64,000 bases of DNA from Dactylonectria macrodidyma (lineage: Eukaryota; Ascomycota; Sordariomycetes; Hypocreales; Nectriaceae). Of this stretch, positions 20,235 to 33,700 are shown piece by piece. The stretch covers positions 2,028,501 to 2,092,500 of the forward strand of contig JAGMUV010000002.1 in the NCBI GenBank assembly GCA_020744425.1. The letters run 5' to 3'. The position numbers and the translations under genes were made by a program. Positions within the stretch are counted from its first letter, which is position 1; every line of letters starts with the position of its first letter. The notes under the pieces are model-generated. The model was not told the origin of the DNA and made no database searches. It saw only the letters and a list, made by a program, of their open reading frames with translations.

Positions 20235-23200
20235 ATGGCCGCCGAATCGTCAGAGAAAAGCTCCGGCGCCAGTCACTCACCGGCCTCGAGCCGAGGCGGT
20301 TCGACAGAGGTGGACGTATCTCGCCCCGCCAAGCAATCCAGCCCCGACCCGGAGAAGCTAGCACTGCAAAAGGCAGATTCCAAAGTTGCAGCACCGCCCA
20401 AGACACAATCCGATGACTTATTTCAACACCTTCCCGAAGATCAAGCCGAGATCCTGCGTCGCCAGGTCGTCAGTCCCGAGGTTAAACAAGGCGTTGCTGT
20501 TCTGTATCGCTACGCGTCCCGCAATGATATCCTCGTCATCTTCGTCGCTGGCATTTGCGCCATCGCGGCTGGTGCCGCACTCCCGCTCATGACCGTCATT
20601 TTCGGTAACCTGCAGGGCATCTTCCAAGACTACTTCACCGGCCTCAAGACGTACGACGAATTCACCAGCGAGCTGATTCACTTCGTCCTGTACTTCGTTT
20701 ACCTGGGCGTCGGTGAGTTCGTTGCAACATATGTCTCTACTGTTGGCTTCATCTATACCGGCGAGCACATCAGTGCCAAAATTCGTGAGCACTACCTCGA
20801 GAGCTGCATGCGCCAAAACATCGGATTCTTCGATAAGCTCGGCGCTGGCGAGGTCACCACCCGCATCACCTCTGACACCAACCTCATCCAGGATGGTATT
20901 TCCGAGAAGGTCTCCCTCACCCTTGCCGCTGTTGCCACTTTTGTGTCAGCCTTTGTCATCGGCTTCATTCAGTACTGGAAGCTGACGCTCATCCTCTTCT
21001 CGACCGTCATTGCCCTTCTACTCAACATGGGCGGCGGTTCCACATTCATCCTCAAGTACAACAAGCAAAATCTCGAGGCCTACGCCGTCGGTGGTAGCTT
21101 GGCCGACGAAGTCATTAGCTCGATTCGCAATGCCGTGGCCTTTGGCACTCAGGATCGCCTAGCTAAGCAATACGATAAGCACCTCGGTAGGGCTGAGTAC
21201 TTTGGCTTCCGCGTCAAGGGTGCCCTCTCCTTCATGATTGCGGGTATGATGCTGGTTCTGTACCTCAACTACGGCCTGGCTTTTTGGCAGGGTAGCAAGT
21301 TCTTGGTGGACGGCGAGACATCCCTCTCTAAGGTTCTGACCATCCTCATGTCAGTAATGATCGGTGCATTCAATCTGGGAAATGTCGCCCCTAACATGCA
21401 AGCCTTTACCAATGCCGTGGCCGCTGCCGCCAAGATCTTCAACACGATTGATCGCGAGTCGCCCCTGAACCCTACCAATGATGACGGTGAGAAGCTTGAA
21501 CACCTCGAGGGCACTATTCGATTGGCCAACATCAAGCACATTTACCCTTCTCGGCCTGAGGTCGTGGTCATGGATGATGTCAGCCTCGAAATCCCTGCAG
21601 GCAAGACGACTGCCCTGGTTGGCGCATCTGGGTCGGGTAAGAGTACCATCGTGGGGTTGGTCGAGCGATTCTATGATCCTGTCCAGGGTACCGTCTATCT
21701 TGATGGACACGACATCAGCAGGCTCAACTTGCGGTGGCTGCGCCAGCAGATGGCTCTTGTGAGCCAGGAACCTACCCTGTTTGGCACGACCATCTTCCAC
21801 AATATTCGACATGGACTTATTGGTACCGCGCATGAAAGCGCCACTGAGGAAAGGCAACGGGAACTCGTCATCGAAGCAGCCAAGAAGGCCAACGCCCACG
21901 ATTTTGTCTCCGCTCTACCAGAAGGGTACGAAACCAACGTCGGTGAGCGAGGATTCCTCCTGTCCGGTGGCCAGAAGCAGCGTATTGCGATCGCGAGAGC
22001 CGTCGTTTCGGATCCCAAGAGTGAGTTCCTCTGAAAGCTGCAAGAGCACACCGATTAACACCGTCTTAGTTCTTCTCCTTGACGAGGCCACCTCGGCGCT
22101 CGACACCAAGTCTGAAGGAGTGGTACAAGCCGCTCTGGAGGTTGCTGCTGAGGGTCGTACCACGATTACCATTGCTCACCGATTGTCAACCATCAAGGAT
22201 GCGCACAACATCGTTGTCATGACGGAAGGCCGCATCGTCGAACAAGGATCGCACAACGAACTCCTCGAGAAGAAGGGTGCATACTACAACCTTGTGTCCG
22301 CTCAAAAGATCGCTGCCGCCGAGGAAATGACTGCCGATGAGCAGGCAGAAATCGATGCCGAGGAAGAGAAACTCATTCGAAAGATCACGACTAAGGACGG
22401 CGTCATTGCTGATCCTGATGACGACATTGCTGCCAGGCTGGATCGCACCACCACCTCCAAGTCGGCTTCCAGTGTTGCCCTCCAGGGTCGTAAGCCTGAA
22501 GTAGAAGAAAAGTACGGCTTATGGACGTTGGTCAAGCTGATTGCTTCGTTCAACGCCCCAGAATGGAAGATTATGTTGATTGGTCTAGTCTTCTCCGCCG
22601 TCTGCGGAGGTGGAAATCCCACTCAAGCCGGTAAGTACATCGTCACCTTGACAGCGATAAGACCCCCTCCTAACCAATATGCCTTCAGTTTTCTTTGCCA
22701 AGGAGATCGTTACCCTCTCTGTGCCAATTACCGATGAGAATCGTCACCAAATTAAGAAGGACTCGGACTTTTGGAGTGCCATGTATGTAATGCTGGCGTT
22801 CGTTCAGTTCCTGGCGTTTGTGATTCAAGGGATCTTGTTCGCCAAGTGTTCTGAACGACTCATCCACCGAGTCCGAGACCGCGCCTTCCGAACCATGCTC
22901 CGACAGGATGTGGCGTTCTTTGATAAGGACGAGAACACCTCTGGTGCCCTCACTTCGTTTCTGTCAACTGAGACGACTCACGTTGCTGGCCTGAGCGGCG
23001 TGACTCTGGGCACGGTGCTGATGGTCCTGACAACTCTGATCTCTGCATGCGCCTTGGCGCTGGCCGTTGGCTGGAAGCTTTCACTTGTGTGTATTTCCAC
23101 CATCCCGGTCCTCTTGGGAACCGGCTTCTTCCGCTTCTGGATGCTGGCGCACTTCCAGCGGCGATCAAAGGCTGCGTACGATTCCTCGGCTACTTTCGCT

Positions 23201-24349
23201 TCGGAAGCCATCTCTGCCATTCGAACTGTTGCTTCGCTGACTCGCGAGCATGACATCCTGGATCAGTATAAACGATCTCTTGCTGAGCAACAGCGCCGCA
23301 GTCTTATCTCGGTGATGAAGTCGTCGACGCTCTACGCCGCGTCGCAGTCACTCGTTTTCGCTTGCTTCGCCCTTGGTTTCTGGTACGGCGGCACCTTGAT
23401 TGCCAAGTTCGAGTATGGCATGTTCCAATTCTTCCTTTGCTTCATGGCCATCATCTTTGGCGCCCAGTCTGCCGGTACCATCTTCTCCTTTGCCCCAGAT
23501 ATGGGCAAGGCGTACCATGCTGCAGGCGAATTGAAGAAGCTGTTTGATAGACAGCCCGTCGTGGACACTTGGTCGAACGATGGCGAGCCCCTTACGGAAG
23601 TAGAGGGCACCCTCGAGTTCCGAGACGTTCACTTCCGTTACCCAACTCGACCAGAGCAGCCTGTGCTTCGCGGGCTTAATCTTACGGTTCGACCGGGACA
23701 GTATGTCGCTCTGGTGGGAGCATCTGGATGTGGCAAGAGCACGACGATTGCCCTTCTGGAGCGGTTCTATGATCCGCTTAGCGGCGGCGTGTACATTGAC
23801 GGCCACGAAATCAGCAGGCTGAACGTCAATGATTATCGATCGCATATTGCGCTCGTGAGTCAGGAGCCGACGTTATACCAGGGAAGCATCAAAGACAACA
23901 TCCTACTAGGCACAACGCTCGACAACGTGCCCGACTCGGCTATCGAGTTTGCTTGCCGCGAGGCCAACATTTATGACTTCATCGTGTCCCTGCCCGATGG
24001 TTTTAACACCGTCGTAGGCAGCAAGGGCGCTTTGTTGTCAGGTGGTCAGAAGCAGCGCATTGCCATCGCCCGCGCGCTGATCCGAGACCCCAAGATCTTG
24101 CTACTCGACGAGGCGACATCGGCACTGGACTCAGAGTCAGAACATGTGGTACAAGTGGCGTTGGACAAGGCGGCTAAGGGCCGAACGACCATTGCCGTGG
24201 CTCATCGCCTCAGCACGATCCAAAAGGCGGATGTGATTTACGTGTTTGACCAGGGTCGCATCGTGGAGCAGGGAACCCATTCGGAGCTCATGAAGAGGAA
24301 TGGACGGTATGCAGAGCTTGTCAACCTGCAGACCCTCGAGAAGCACTGA
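20235..24349 (+). CDS. ABCB-type multidrug efflux transporter (full-size, MDR1-like)
   Basis: This is a plasma-membrane ATP-driven exporter of the P-glycoprotein family, which in fungi exports hydrophobic drugs or metabolites. Exons are 20235-22020, 22070-22630 and 22689-24349, giving 1335 aa, the family size. The order is TMD1-NBD1-TMD2-NBD2 after a charged cytosolic N-terminus of about 95 residues. NBD1 has Walker [10 protein letters not shown] (about 462), signature LSGGQKQR (about 575) and Walker [13 protein letters not shown], with intron 1 splitting the Ile codon of that motif. NBD2 has GASGCGKST (about 1125), LSGGQKQR (about 1231) and [14 protein letters not shown]. Both halves keep the Walker Lys, the catalytic Glu (DE) and the H-loop His (AHRLST), so both sites look competent. 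There are no biosynthetic neighbours; it stands alone between gaps of 3.6 and 5.2 kb. The substrate is unknown. Confidence 0.95.
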
Positions 24350-24807
24350 GACGGCGAGGGGCATTATCAGTCTGCATGTGGTGCATGAGGAAGAAAGCGA
24401 CTGGCGAGGATATTTTCTTGGGCGGCAGTAGCATTTATTTTTCATTATATTGTTCCCTAAACTGGGAAAAAGCTGGAGGAATGCGAAGGCATTGGATGGC
24501 GTTGGGGGATATCACTTTTTATAGATGAGGCAAAGTACGATCATCGAGGTGGTGACGCACGATTATCAATCTCTACACCTACCTACCTATGTAATGCTTT
24601 CTATGTACGTATACTATAGAAGCCTCTCGGAACTGGACGAGATTACAAACCGTATACTGTCCGTGAATGCATGTGTCATCTTGTGATATAGTGACGCATG
24701 ACTCGGACGCAAAGGAGATGGTCAAGAGGTCAGGACATACACAGAGAAATCACAATGGAGGCTAAGCTGGCAGACGTCGCCGATGGCTGCACCTATCTTT
24801 GATTCTG

Positions 24808-24880
24808 GACTCTTGGCAGAACGGACAACCTAGGCAGACAACCGCCTTGACTTGAGTCATCGACTCTTGGCAGAACCGAC
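24808..24880. repeat. Pair of 19-bp direct repeats, 54 bp apart
   Basis: GACTCTTGGCAGAACGGAC at 24808-24826 recurs at 24862-24880 with one mismatch. The second copy is followed by the palindrome GTCTAGAC. It is about 460 bp after the ABC transporter stop. Confidence 0.6.
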
Positions 24881-26040
24881 TAGACTGTGTCTAGACAATA
24901 TAGACTGCCACGTCGATGTCAAGTTCAAGCCAAGACATGGCAGGGCTGGCAGCGTCAAGACAACTTCCGGTATCCGGAAAGGACGGAAGGTAGAGTAGAT
25001 CATCGACTGGTGAGTGGGTAGATGAGGGTGATGCCATTTTGCAACATTACAGGCGCCACAGCAGCGAGTGAAATTGGATCAAGGGATTTGTTTGGGTGAA
25101 CTGACTTATGGTTTGTGGAGACAGCCAGACATATTGGGACGGCAAATGTGAACTTAGAACACACTTCTTCCTGATCGGGAAGTCAATATCTTAGACCTAA
25201 GGTGATGGCGGTACGCCTCTGGCGAGAGTTGCTTCAGGTGTGGTTGCTTCCATCAGGAACGGGACATGGTTTTGATACAAGCCCAGCATTGAGAGCGACA
25301 GTGAATAGGTAGCACGTGGGGAAAGCAGAAGACGGCGAGGAAACCATGTGGAGGAAGATGGAGAATCTTGGCAGGGAACCACCGCCAGCGATTGGCCGAG
25401 CTTTTTGAGGTTGGATCATCTCTGAGCTTTTGGCGCGCTGGCGACAGACCGGTGGATGGGACAGCTGCTAAGCTAGTTGACAAGACAAGGACGGTGAGCT
25501 GGATGATTGCGCGTTACGCGGATAGGGCACGTTATTGGTGAATTGGCGACAAGAGACAGTGGAGTGAGAAGAGGAGACGGACGGGCTTGACGGTGACATC
25601 CTCAGGTCTTGGTTGGTGTTGCGGCTTGGTGTTTTTAGGTAGGTGGGTAGGTAGTGTTGGTAGTCTACTAGTAGTGACCGGCGGTGCTCACCGTAGAGAC
25701 TACGACGAGAGTTGACTGTACACCGTCAGAACCGCAAAGAGGCCATTGTCCACGCGGCACAGCTACCTGATGCCGAACATCAACGGTGAGAGTGAGAGGG
25801 GACCGATTTCAATCGGATGATGGGACGAGAGACCCAACGGCGACGTAATCTACCGTGTACAATGTACAAGGTTCCATTGCTGCACGCCCGTACGCGCTCT
25901 CCTAGAAAAATAGTCCAAATTCGACTGGCAAACAGACAAGCGAACCGCCAATCGCCGAGGAAACAATGCTAGATGCTGGGGCAGATGGGCGGCAGGTAGA
26001 CAAGGGGAATGGCTGGCTGGCTACAGGCGGGATTAGGTTG

Positions 26041-26077
26041 GAGGGATGGAAGATGGAGGGATGGAAGATGGAGGGAT
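26041..26077. repeat. 15-bp tandem repeat, about 2.5 units
   Basis: The unit GAGGGATGGAAGATG occurs twice in full, followed by a partial third copy. No coding role is seen. Confidence 0.75.
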
Positions 26078-26364
26078 AAAAAGCAGGGAGCAAGGAACGG
26101 CGCCGCCATGGTTCACCATGGAGAGGAAAGCTAAAAAAGCCAATGGCCAGGCATTGTAGTAGCATGGTGGCTGTTTTTGCTCCGAGCAAGCGAGATTTGA
26201 AGGCCCATGATGGTGGCCTCTTCCCCCTATCCGAGTGAGCGTTGCTGCCTCCACCACTAAGTACCATGTGCTTGCGTGCGTGCATTCATTTGTTGGCCCG
26301 ATGCCATCGTGTGTCTTCTGTGGGCTGATTGATGATCCCGATCCATTTTCCAATGCTGGCCCCT

Positions 26365-26385
26365 GGGGGGGGGGGGGGGGGGGGG
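26365..26385 (+). repeat. Homopolymer of 21 G
   Basis: An uninterrupted G run, with a GGGAGGGAGGGAGGG tract about 40 bp downstream. Both could fold into G-quadruplexes. The exact length of such a run is often uncertain in assemblies. Confidence 0.8.
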
Positions 26386-29300
26386 TGTTCTTTTCAAGGA
26401 AACAAACTGAGTCTGGGGAGGAGGGAGGGAGGGAGGGATATCGGCAAAACTGAGTGCCCGCTATTTATTATGCAGTCCCTCCCCTACCTGGGTTGTTAGT
26501 CTTTGCATCTAATTAGGCCACCTTTTTGGCCATGTTAATCAATGCAATGCAACTCTGCTTGGACAAGATGGATGCGATGATGATTGTAAATGTCTCGCCT
26601 TGCAGCAAGTGGAAAACTTTATCTTACGCTCTGGGCGCGGCTCCTCGTTGTCCGCTCCGAGCTTGTTTATGCACTTGTTTCCATCAATATCCCGTGCAAT
26701 GCCAACTATCCAACTATTTCGCGCACACCGAAATGAGACAGGTGTGTGGGTGGAGAGGGGGCTGGGTTCCAGAAGAATCGAAGAACAGAAGAATCTCAGA
26801 GAATATTATGAAATCAATTAGACAGGTGGTAATACAGGGCAAGACAATTTTCATTTCTTGTTCCTTCCATTTTCTGAGTTTCTCCGCCATTGTCGCTTGA
26901 ATTCGAATCGCTCCTCGTTCTTCGACTTTCATCTTCCCTGACTGGCCTGGGTGGGACTGTGGACATTCTTTGGACCACAGGACAGCTAGTCCTAGTTGGG
27001 AGCAATATTGATGGTTGTGCATCCATCTCGACTGTTGCTGCCGTCGCTCGTGCAGAAGTGCATGCATGCGTTGGTCTTATGCCAAGACAATAGAAGCCCA
27101 ATTCAAAAGCATGATCTCCTCTCACGGATGGACGGTGGATAACAAAGAGTCTCGACTCTGGACATGAACCGATCTTGTAAGTAGCTTCTAGCGCTGCTGG
27201 TGTCCGGTGAAAGCACGAAATAGATTGATGGCGTCTTGACTTTCTCTTTTCTTGCCTTATTCAATTCAACCGGACAGATCGAGAGTGAACTCTGTGCTTT
27301 GATGGAGGCGTCATGTCATCCAGCTATTTGACAATGGGCTGGGAGGTATTTCTCATCTCATGACCCGATCCATCCAATCCTGGCAGCGAGGTGCGGTTTC
27401 TATCGCCGGTTGGCTCTTGATTGATAATTGCACACGCTGCAAGCTGGTGAATCAGGGTAAAGAACCATGGATTGTGGAAATGGCGTGGATAAATGGCTTA
27501 CTGGCAATTGCCCTTTTCGTAGAGAATCAGTGGGTATGATTATTGGTAGGGTTGTATTTGGGTCAGCGAGTGGTTCTAGGACTGTGTAAGTGTGCCACCC
27601 AGCCGCTTGATGCAGCTCATGATGGGTAACCCACACCAAAGAGTGACTGGGAAGACGGCGACCCGACGGCCCATTCAATAAATCCCCGCGCTAATTACTG
27701 CAACCACATGCTATCCAGTGCTGTAGATTGATGGTGCTACGGATGCAACCCACACCTGTACGTAAGTTAGGTACGCACTAATTACAGGGCATTTTAGAGC
27801 ATCAGAACGCGCCAGAGACGGAGACATTACGCTGCGGCTGCTAACTTTGAAGATGCTCGAGCGACTGGCTCCTGCTAGCGGTTATGGAGTATCGGCAGTC
27901 AGGTACCACAGCAGGTCTCCACTATCAAGGTGCCTGTGGTAGGTAACCAACGCCCACCGTGGGCGCCACTACCGTTATGCACCACCACTGCCACCATCAC
28001 CACCGATTTTACTCCAACACAGCTAAAAAAGAAAATCGCTTCTCACGCAACCCACCCCCTCGTCACCAGCTGCTTAAGCTCAACCCCCATCGCCTCCATC
28101 AGCGAACATGTCCAGCTGCCAGCCTGTTCGCGGACATCTGTGTCTTGGGAGCGAGGCTACCAACATCACAGTAGCGCCCGGGATCCCTGGCTCTGTTAGA
28201 AGAGAAGCCTTGCTCTTTTGACTTTTGGCTAGGGAGCTACTCTAGCCCTTTGCCCCAAGCATGCTCCAATGCCGCCGCCCCCGACAATGTGCCCCGGCTA
28301 GCAGAGCATGCGTGTGCTATGAATGGCATGTGTGGCATGCCTAGCCCAGGCTTTGTTCTCGGATCGGGCTGGGGTTGGAGCGTGTTGCCTCTTTGAGCTA
28401 CGTGCTAACTCGCCAGCTTTGCCAGCTTGGTCAATCATTTCCCTCCCGCTCGATGTGGTCCCTCATGATTGCGAGGCCCACTCACCCACCAGCTCGTCAA
28501 CTCGCCAACTCGGCCCCTGGTCTTCATCCCCGGCCTTCATCCCCGGCATCCAACCCCAGGCCGTCCTTGACCAGTGCGTTCACAGGCAAGCCGCAGCAGC
28601 AGGTCCGCGTCCGGCGTCCAGGTCATGGGTCTACCTGGCTAGTGCCTGACCTGGTTTTCGTTCCTGGAACTGGGAACTCGCTCAATGTTATTTCCCCCGG
28701 TGGCCGCCTGCCTGTCGCCCATCTTTGCTCCTTTCTCCCTCGCGCACCGTTGCCCAGAGCCGCCGACGATCACTCCCTCAAGGCCCGCCCGTTCTCGACC
28801 TCACTCGCCTTGACGATCCCTCGTCAAGCACAGTCGCGAACGTGCTTGATCCATCACGCCCTCTGCCGAGACATCTGCCTCACTCTTTTGGTGTTGTCTC
28901 TCCCCTCTCGTACACTCTTTTTATACTCCCTCACCTTGGCAAAGTCCATTGGGGGCTCGACTGAATCCCTAGTCTGCCCAGACAACGGCTCCGTCCTGCT
29001 TGCGAGCCTCACTGCCAACCGTCCGCCTCGACCTTGATCAGTAACATCTCAGCTGGCCTCGTCCTCCTTGGCCCCGACCAATCCCGTCTCTCGGCCTCTA
29101 AAGCATCACAGTTCGTGGCCAACCTCGAGATTGCTCTCCATCGGACCCGTGGCCAACGTGGTTGGTTCGCACTCATCCGAGTCATCTCTCTCACTCAGCC
29201 TCCCCGGCTCCGGCCTCTGCTCCTCGCCTCAGAAGGCGTGCTAATTCACCACGGCATCGACGACTCCAGTGGACCTCGCCTCTACATAAGACACAACCAT

Positions 29301-29539
29301 CCACCATATTAACTCTGATTTCTTTTTTGGTCCAGTCGACTTATCTGTGCGCCTCTTGAACCAACCATACAACCTATCGAGTCGACCGGGTCCATCGTGG
29401 TGAAACACGCACCCGCCTTCCGGTTGCCATAGCCATCACCGAGCGAGCTTGATCTTAAGTGCGTCAACGACAGGAAGTTGTCTTCTCCCGTTTTCATCTC
29501 AATCTAGCCGGGTGACTTTTCGCCTCGCCACTCGTTACC

Positions 29540-30777
29540 ATGGCCGCCTCGGCTCCCTCATCGCATGTCGCACGCCCGAGCCTACGGTTTACCTTAAGCT
29601 TTTTGTTCGTGGTACTTTGTCTTGCCTCAGGGGCTCTGGCCCGACCTGAGACACGCCATCCCCACTTTCGCGTTCGCCGTTCAACCGACCTCGCCGACCT
29701 CGAAGCCTCAATTCCTTCAGCGAGAAACGAGGCCAACATCTTCGCCGAAGACCAATTGCGGAAGCGCGCAGTATCAGCATCCGACGACGACGACGACGAA
29801 GACATCACCACGGATGAGGCGTCGACCAAGACGAAGGCTGCTAGCAAGACGTCAACTTCCAGCACTACCTCACCTAAAACCACTGCCAAGACTACATCCA
29901 AAGACAAAGCCACCGCGACTGTCACGACACTCACCATCTCCATCACTGACTCCGAGGTCACTGCCACGGCTGATGTCACTTCCTCCCCCCTACCCGAGGC
30001 CTTTGATGGGGACCTCGACGGTGAATTAGACATTGACGGCGAGAGCAACTGCCCCGCTTTTCTTGAGAGCGTTCTTGCCAACCCTTCTTATGAGGCTTGC
30101 TATCCCCTCTCCATGATGCTCCAGGTAATCCCCCACCTTGGCCTTGACCACTCCTCATGCAGCAGGCCCTAATGCAACGATAGACATCGCAAGGCTTCTT
30201 TAACGCACAGAAGCAGCTACTCAGCATCGTCCGAGTCCTAGACGCTACGTGTGTCGCCAACGTCACCTACTGTACTGAGTTCTTTGATGCTGCCGCCGCA
30301 AACCTAACAGCCGAAGGGAACTGCAAAAAGGAATACAACAGTGGCAACACCGTCGTCAAGCAGTTCCTCTTTGGCCTCCAGGCATACGAGATGATGTACC
30401 AATCGACTTGTCTTCAGGACCCTGATGATGACATGTATTGTTTTGCCAATGCTGTCACCAATCTCACCACCGCATCCAACGCCTACTTTTACTACCTCCC
30501 ATACAACCTCACTCTTCCTGGCAGCACCGTCCCCGCTTGCAGCTGGTGTATCCAGGAGACTATGGCCATCTTCCACACAGCGTCAGCCGACCGATCTCAG
30601 CCCATCACCAACACGTACGAGGCCGCCGCTCGGCAAGTGAACACAATTTGTGGATTAGACTTTGTCAACAGCAGTCTTGCTGAGGCACAGACATCTGCTA
30701 GCTCGAATTTCATGCCCTCTTGGACCGTAATGGTCACCTCGATTGTGGGGGTTGCCCTCGTCCACGCGCTGTTATAG
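29540..30777 (+). CDS. Secreted, probably GPI-anchored cysteine-rich glycoprotein (possibly DUF7729)
   Basis: Two exons (29540-30124 and 30184-30777) join in frame to 392 aa. After a short N-terminal stretch there is a signal-peptide-like segment (about 17-35, LRFTLSFLFVVLCLASGALA), then a possible Kex2 site (LRKR, near 75), an Asp run, and a Ser/Thr/Lys-rich linker likely to be O-glycosylated. The folded part begins near SNCPAFLESVLANPSYEAC and carries about ten cysteines and several N-glycosylation sites (NVT, NLT twice, NSS). The C-terminus is hydrophobic (VMVTSIVGVALVHALL) after a small-residue stretch, as in GPI anchoring. The cysteine layout reminds me of the fungal DUF7729 family, but I cannot verify that name. 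A cell-wall or surface role is inference. The gene is isolated, with gaps of 5.2 and 7.8 kb on either side. Confidence 0.85.
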
Positions 30778-33700
30778 ACGGAATATTTGCACGACATGCA
30801 TGGTCTACGGCTCGTTCATTCATGGCCCTTAAAGACCTCGTACTATCTCTTTAATCTCGACGCCTGCAGATCTTCCTTCATTTCTGATCTGCCTTTTCTT
30901 TCGATACGACCACTTCGGTATATATTCACGACTCTGATACCCTCATCCAGTTTTCTCGACACATTTCTTTCTTTTATTACCGCCATCACGCTACTTATCT
31001 AATACGACCGCGATGGAAAACTATGCTCCAATACAACATTTATAATCTGGGACCGGGGGGGGATCATTTCTTAGTTTTACTTCCGGCATTAGACGGATTC
31101 GATATTTACAAGCGAGCACAGCCTGGAGTTTGCTTTTTGGGTTAGCAAACACGTCCTTTCAGCGGACGGACATCCTACTATGAAGGATAACGGAGGAGCA
31201 TGGCGCAAGCCGTTGGACGAGGGACACAGGACAGAAAGAACTGCCCACAGTACTGGTGATTCTTGGAGAGGGAACATGTACGGTACAGCCCTTGTGTGAA
31301 GCCGCGACGCAGAAACCTGCGATGAGTAGACGGCCTCGGCCGATGACTACTAGACAACAAAACAAAGTTAAAACCACCCCTGCTCTCCCTTCGATTTTGC
31401 CCCATCCCGCGATGTCATGGACGTAGCTTTCGTCGATTTGTCACCGCAACCTTCAGGGAACTCCAGGCCGATTTTCCAATTCTCACATTCCTCGTGCAGA
31501 CCATAATCCCGTCATATGTTCTTGCACATGTACGCATCAGTATGTGTGGCGTGTATGCTGGCTCGTATCTCGAGACGCGGTTTGCAGCCTCATTCTTTTG
31601 AATACATCGCGCCATTTATCAGTGCGGTATCTGAGGCTACGAATACTAACATTGGCCATGCCCCTTGCTACCGAAATGAGCCGCACCGAATACAGCCCTG
31701 GCCATTGCTCATCTGTTCCTGACCCCCATACCGATCTCCCGGCTATTTTCAGATGCTGTGCCGCAGTCTTTATCGAGGCAAAAATTTTCTCAAGTGCTGT
31801 TGTATGTACGTACTAATTATGTATATGTAGGAGATAGGTTCCGGCGGTTGTTGGGGCCGGTGGCGCAGCATCTCACCGCGAAGGTCACGACGTGATTGCG
31901 GACCGATGCTTGATCCTGGCCAAAACCTAAAAAGGCCTCATGCTTGCATCTCGAGTGTCTTGAGCAGTGACAAATAAAATAGCAGCGTCACTATAAAGGA
32001 AAAAAGAGGATTAGATATATGTGCATGAGGAATGCATGAGGAATGCATCGATAAATAGTCCTTAGCTTGGCTATGCGGCCCGGTGTGTTGTCGTCGACCG
32101 AAATGTCGTCAGTGAAGCACCAGCTCGGCGCGCCATTGGGACGGCAGTTGACCGAGGAGTAGCATCGAAACAGAGGGCGCTACTACGCAGTAGGTTACTA
32201 TTTGATAGCAGGGGTATCTTCAAAAGGACTCTCAAAGTCCGCCCGCACCTATACGTGAGCGACTATGTTTGGTGCGTCTAGTAGGCTCGACAGTGGTAAC
32301 GTGAGATAAGTGATCAGGTAGCTTACCACATCGGCCCGAGTTTCCTCGGGGTGAGCACGCCAGGTAGGCTGTTAGTGACAGAAGGGTTTCGATAGTAATC
32401 GGGTAAAACTATCTGCACTCGCTTGGGACGAATGCGACACAAACTTTCCATCTGTGTTAGGTCTCGTTGCGTTGACGTATTGTGTATGTGTAACATCGCA
32501 TGCTTCGGTTCAAGCCGACGAGTCCAAGCACCCTATTGGAATAGAGATGCAGAATGTGTCCCCCAACCCAAGTCTTCTGATTCAAACGAACCAGGTCGGG
32601 CATTAATCGTTCGCTTAGTAGCAAGTAACGTATGGGAGAGCAAAGTCCTGCGGTGTCTTTTTTAATCAGGAGTAAGTTGAAAGCATGTTCGAAGAGTAAT
32701 CGCCATCCGCTACACGCTCATAACGGATGACAAAATATCAAACATCCGAACTGGCGCGGTTGCGTTGAAGACAGATCCGCATAAGAGGCACAGCCTTCCT
32801 AACCGCTCTTATCACTCTTTGGCTTTCTTGACATGGCTGCTTGACCGGTGGACAGGGATATGATGATCAAATGTGAAAACGGAGACACGCCTATGTTGCT
32901 GCTCGAATGCAACATGTTGAGGAGTTGAAAGGGGGGAGGGGGGGAGGGTTCTTCGCCATATCGCATGGTCAAGGACTGCATACTGATGCCTGATCCAAAG
33001 TCCTTTGAGCAACGAGGATCGACCACCCTTCAGATACACGCTATGGCAGCACGCCGAGGTAAGGAGGATGTGGGAGTGTCAATGCAGGGCAGAGCTAGAG
33101 CCATCGTATGACGGCAAATGACGAATCTAAGACAGTTAGCCCGCCGCACATCCAACAACTAAGGCATTGTTGCAGGCCGACTAGCCAATTCACGCACTCA
33201 GCGCCAATCAGGGTTTGATGCCGGCTGACAAGGCGCGCAGGATGCCTCTGCATGGGCAGACAACTCATTTTTCTCGCTCCAGCCAATACGAGTGTAGCAA
33301 ATATCTCTCGCTGCATTACCTCGGTGAGCCCAATTAGAGGGCTTAATAAGATAACGGAAGCCATTGATATGGCGGGACTACCGTAGCAAATTGTCTGCTT
33401 TTCGTGTCACTGCGGGCGTATTTGACTGAACAAACGGCTACTCGATGTAGGTAAGCACATGCAACACGCTCGTCGCAGGTGACTGGGGAAGTGCTCTTGT
33501 GGAGGGTTGACTTGGCAGTTGGTCCACACCAATGCGCCCTTGGCTACTAGCATGGATGCTGGGTGACGAACCAAGATGCACCACTGAGAGTCAACTGCAG
33601 GTCAGGGACATGCTGTCAATGCATGCTGGTGCCGGCTGATCATCATCCACGGTCCGGGTCCATGGCGCTCGCCTCCTTGGATTGCTTGTCTGGGGACAGA

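Larger units (their letters stand above)
24350..29539. other. Large gene-poor region downstream of the ABC transporter
   Basis: About 5.2 kb without a supported gene. I saw a 19-bp near-identical direct repeat (24808 and 24862), a 15-bp tandem repeat (26041-26077), a run of 21 G (26365-26385) and a (GGGA)n G-quadruplex-like tract (about 26415-26437). From about 28400 the plus strand is pyrimidine-rich up to 29540, suggesting a long leader or promoter. The open frame 28375-29037 has no signature and is probably part of that biased sequence. Confidence 0.55.

Noticed and set aside
28375..29037. 220-codon open frame on the plus strand
   Set aside because: It lies in a pyrimidine-rich leader-like region before the secreted glycoprotein, starts at a non-ATG codon, and has no recognisable motif.
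33095..33364. 89-codon minus-strand frame, possible transposon remnant
   Set aside because: No transposase or reverse-transcriptase motif and no terminal repeats were identified.
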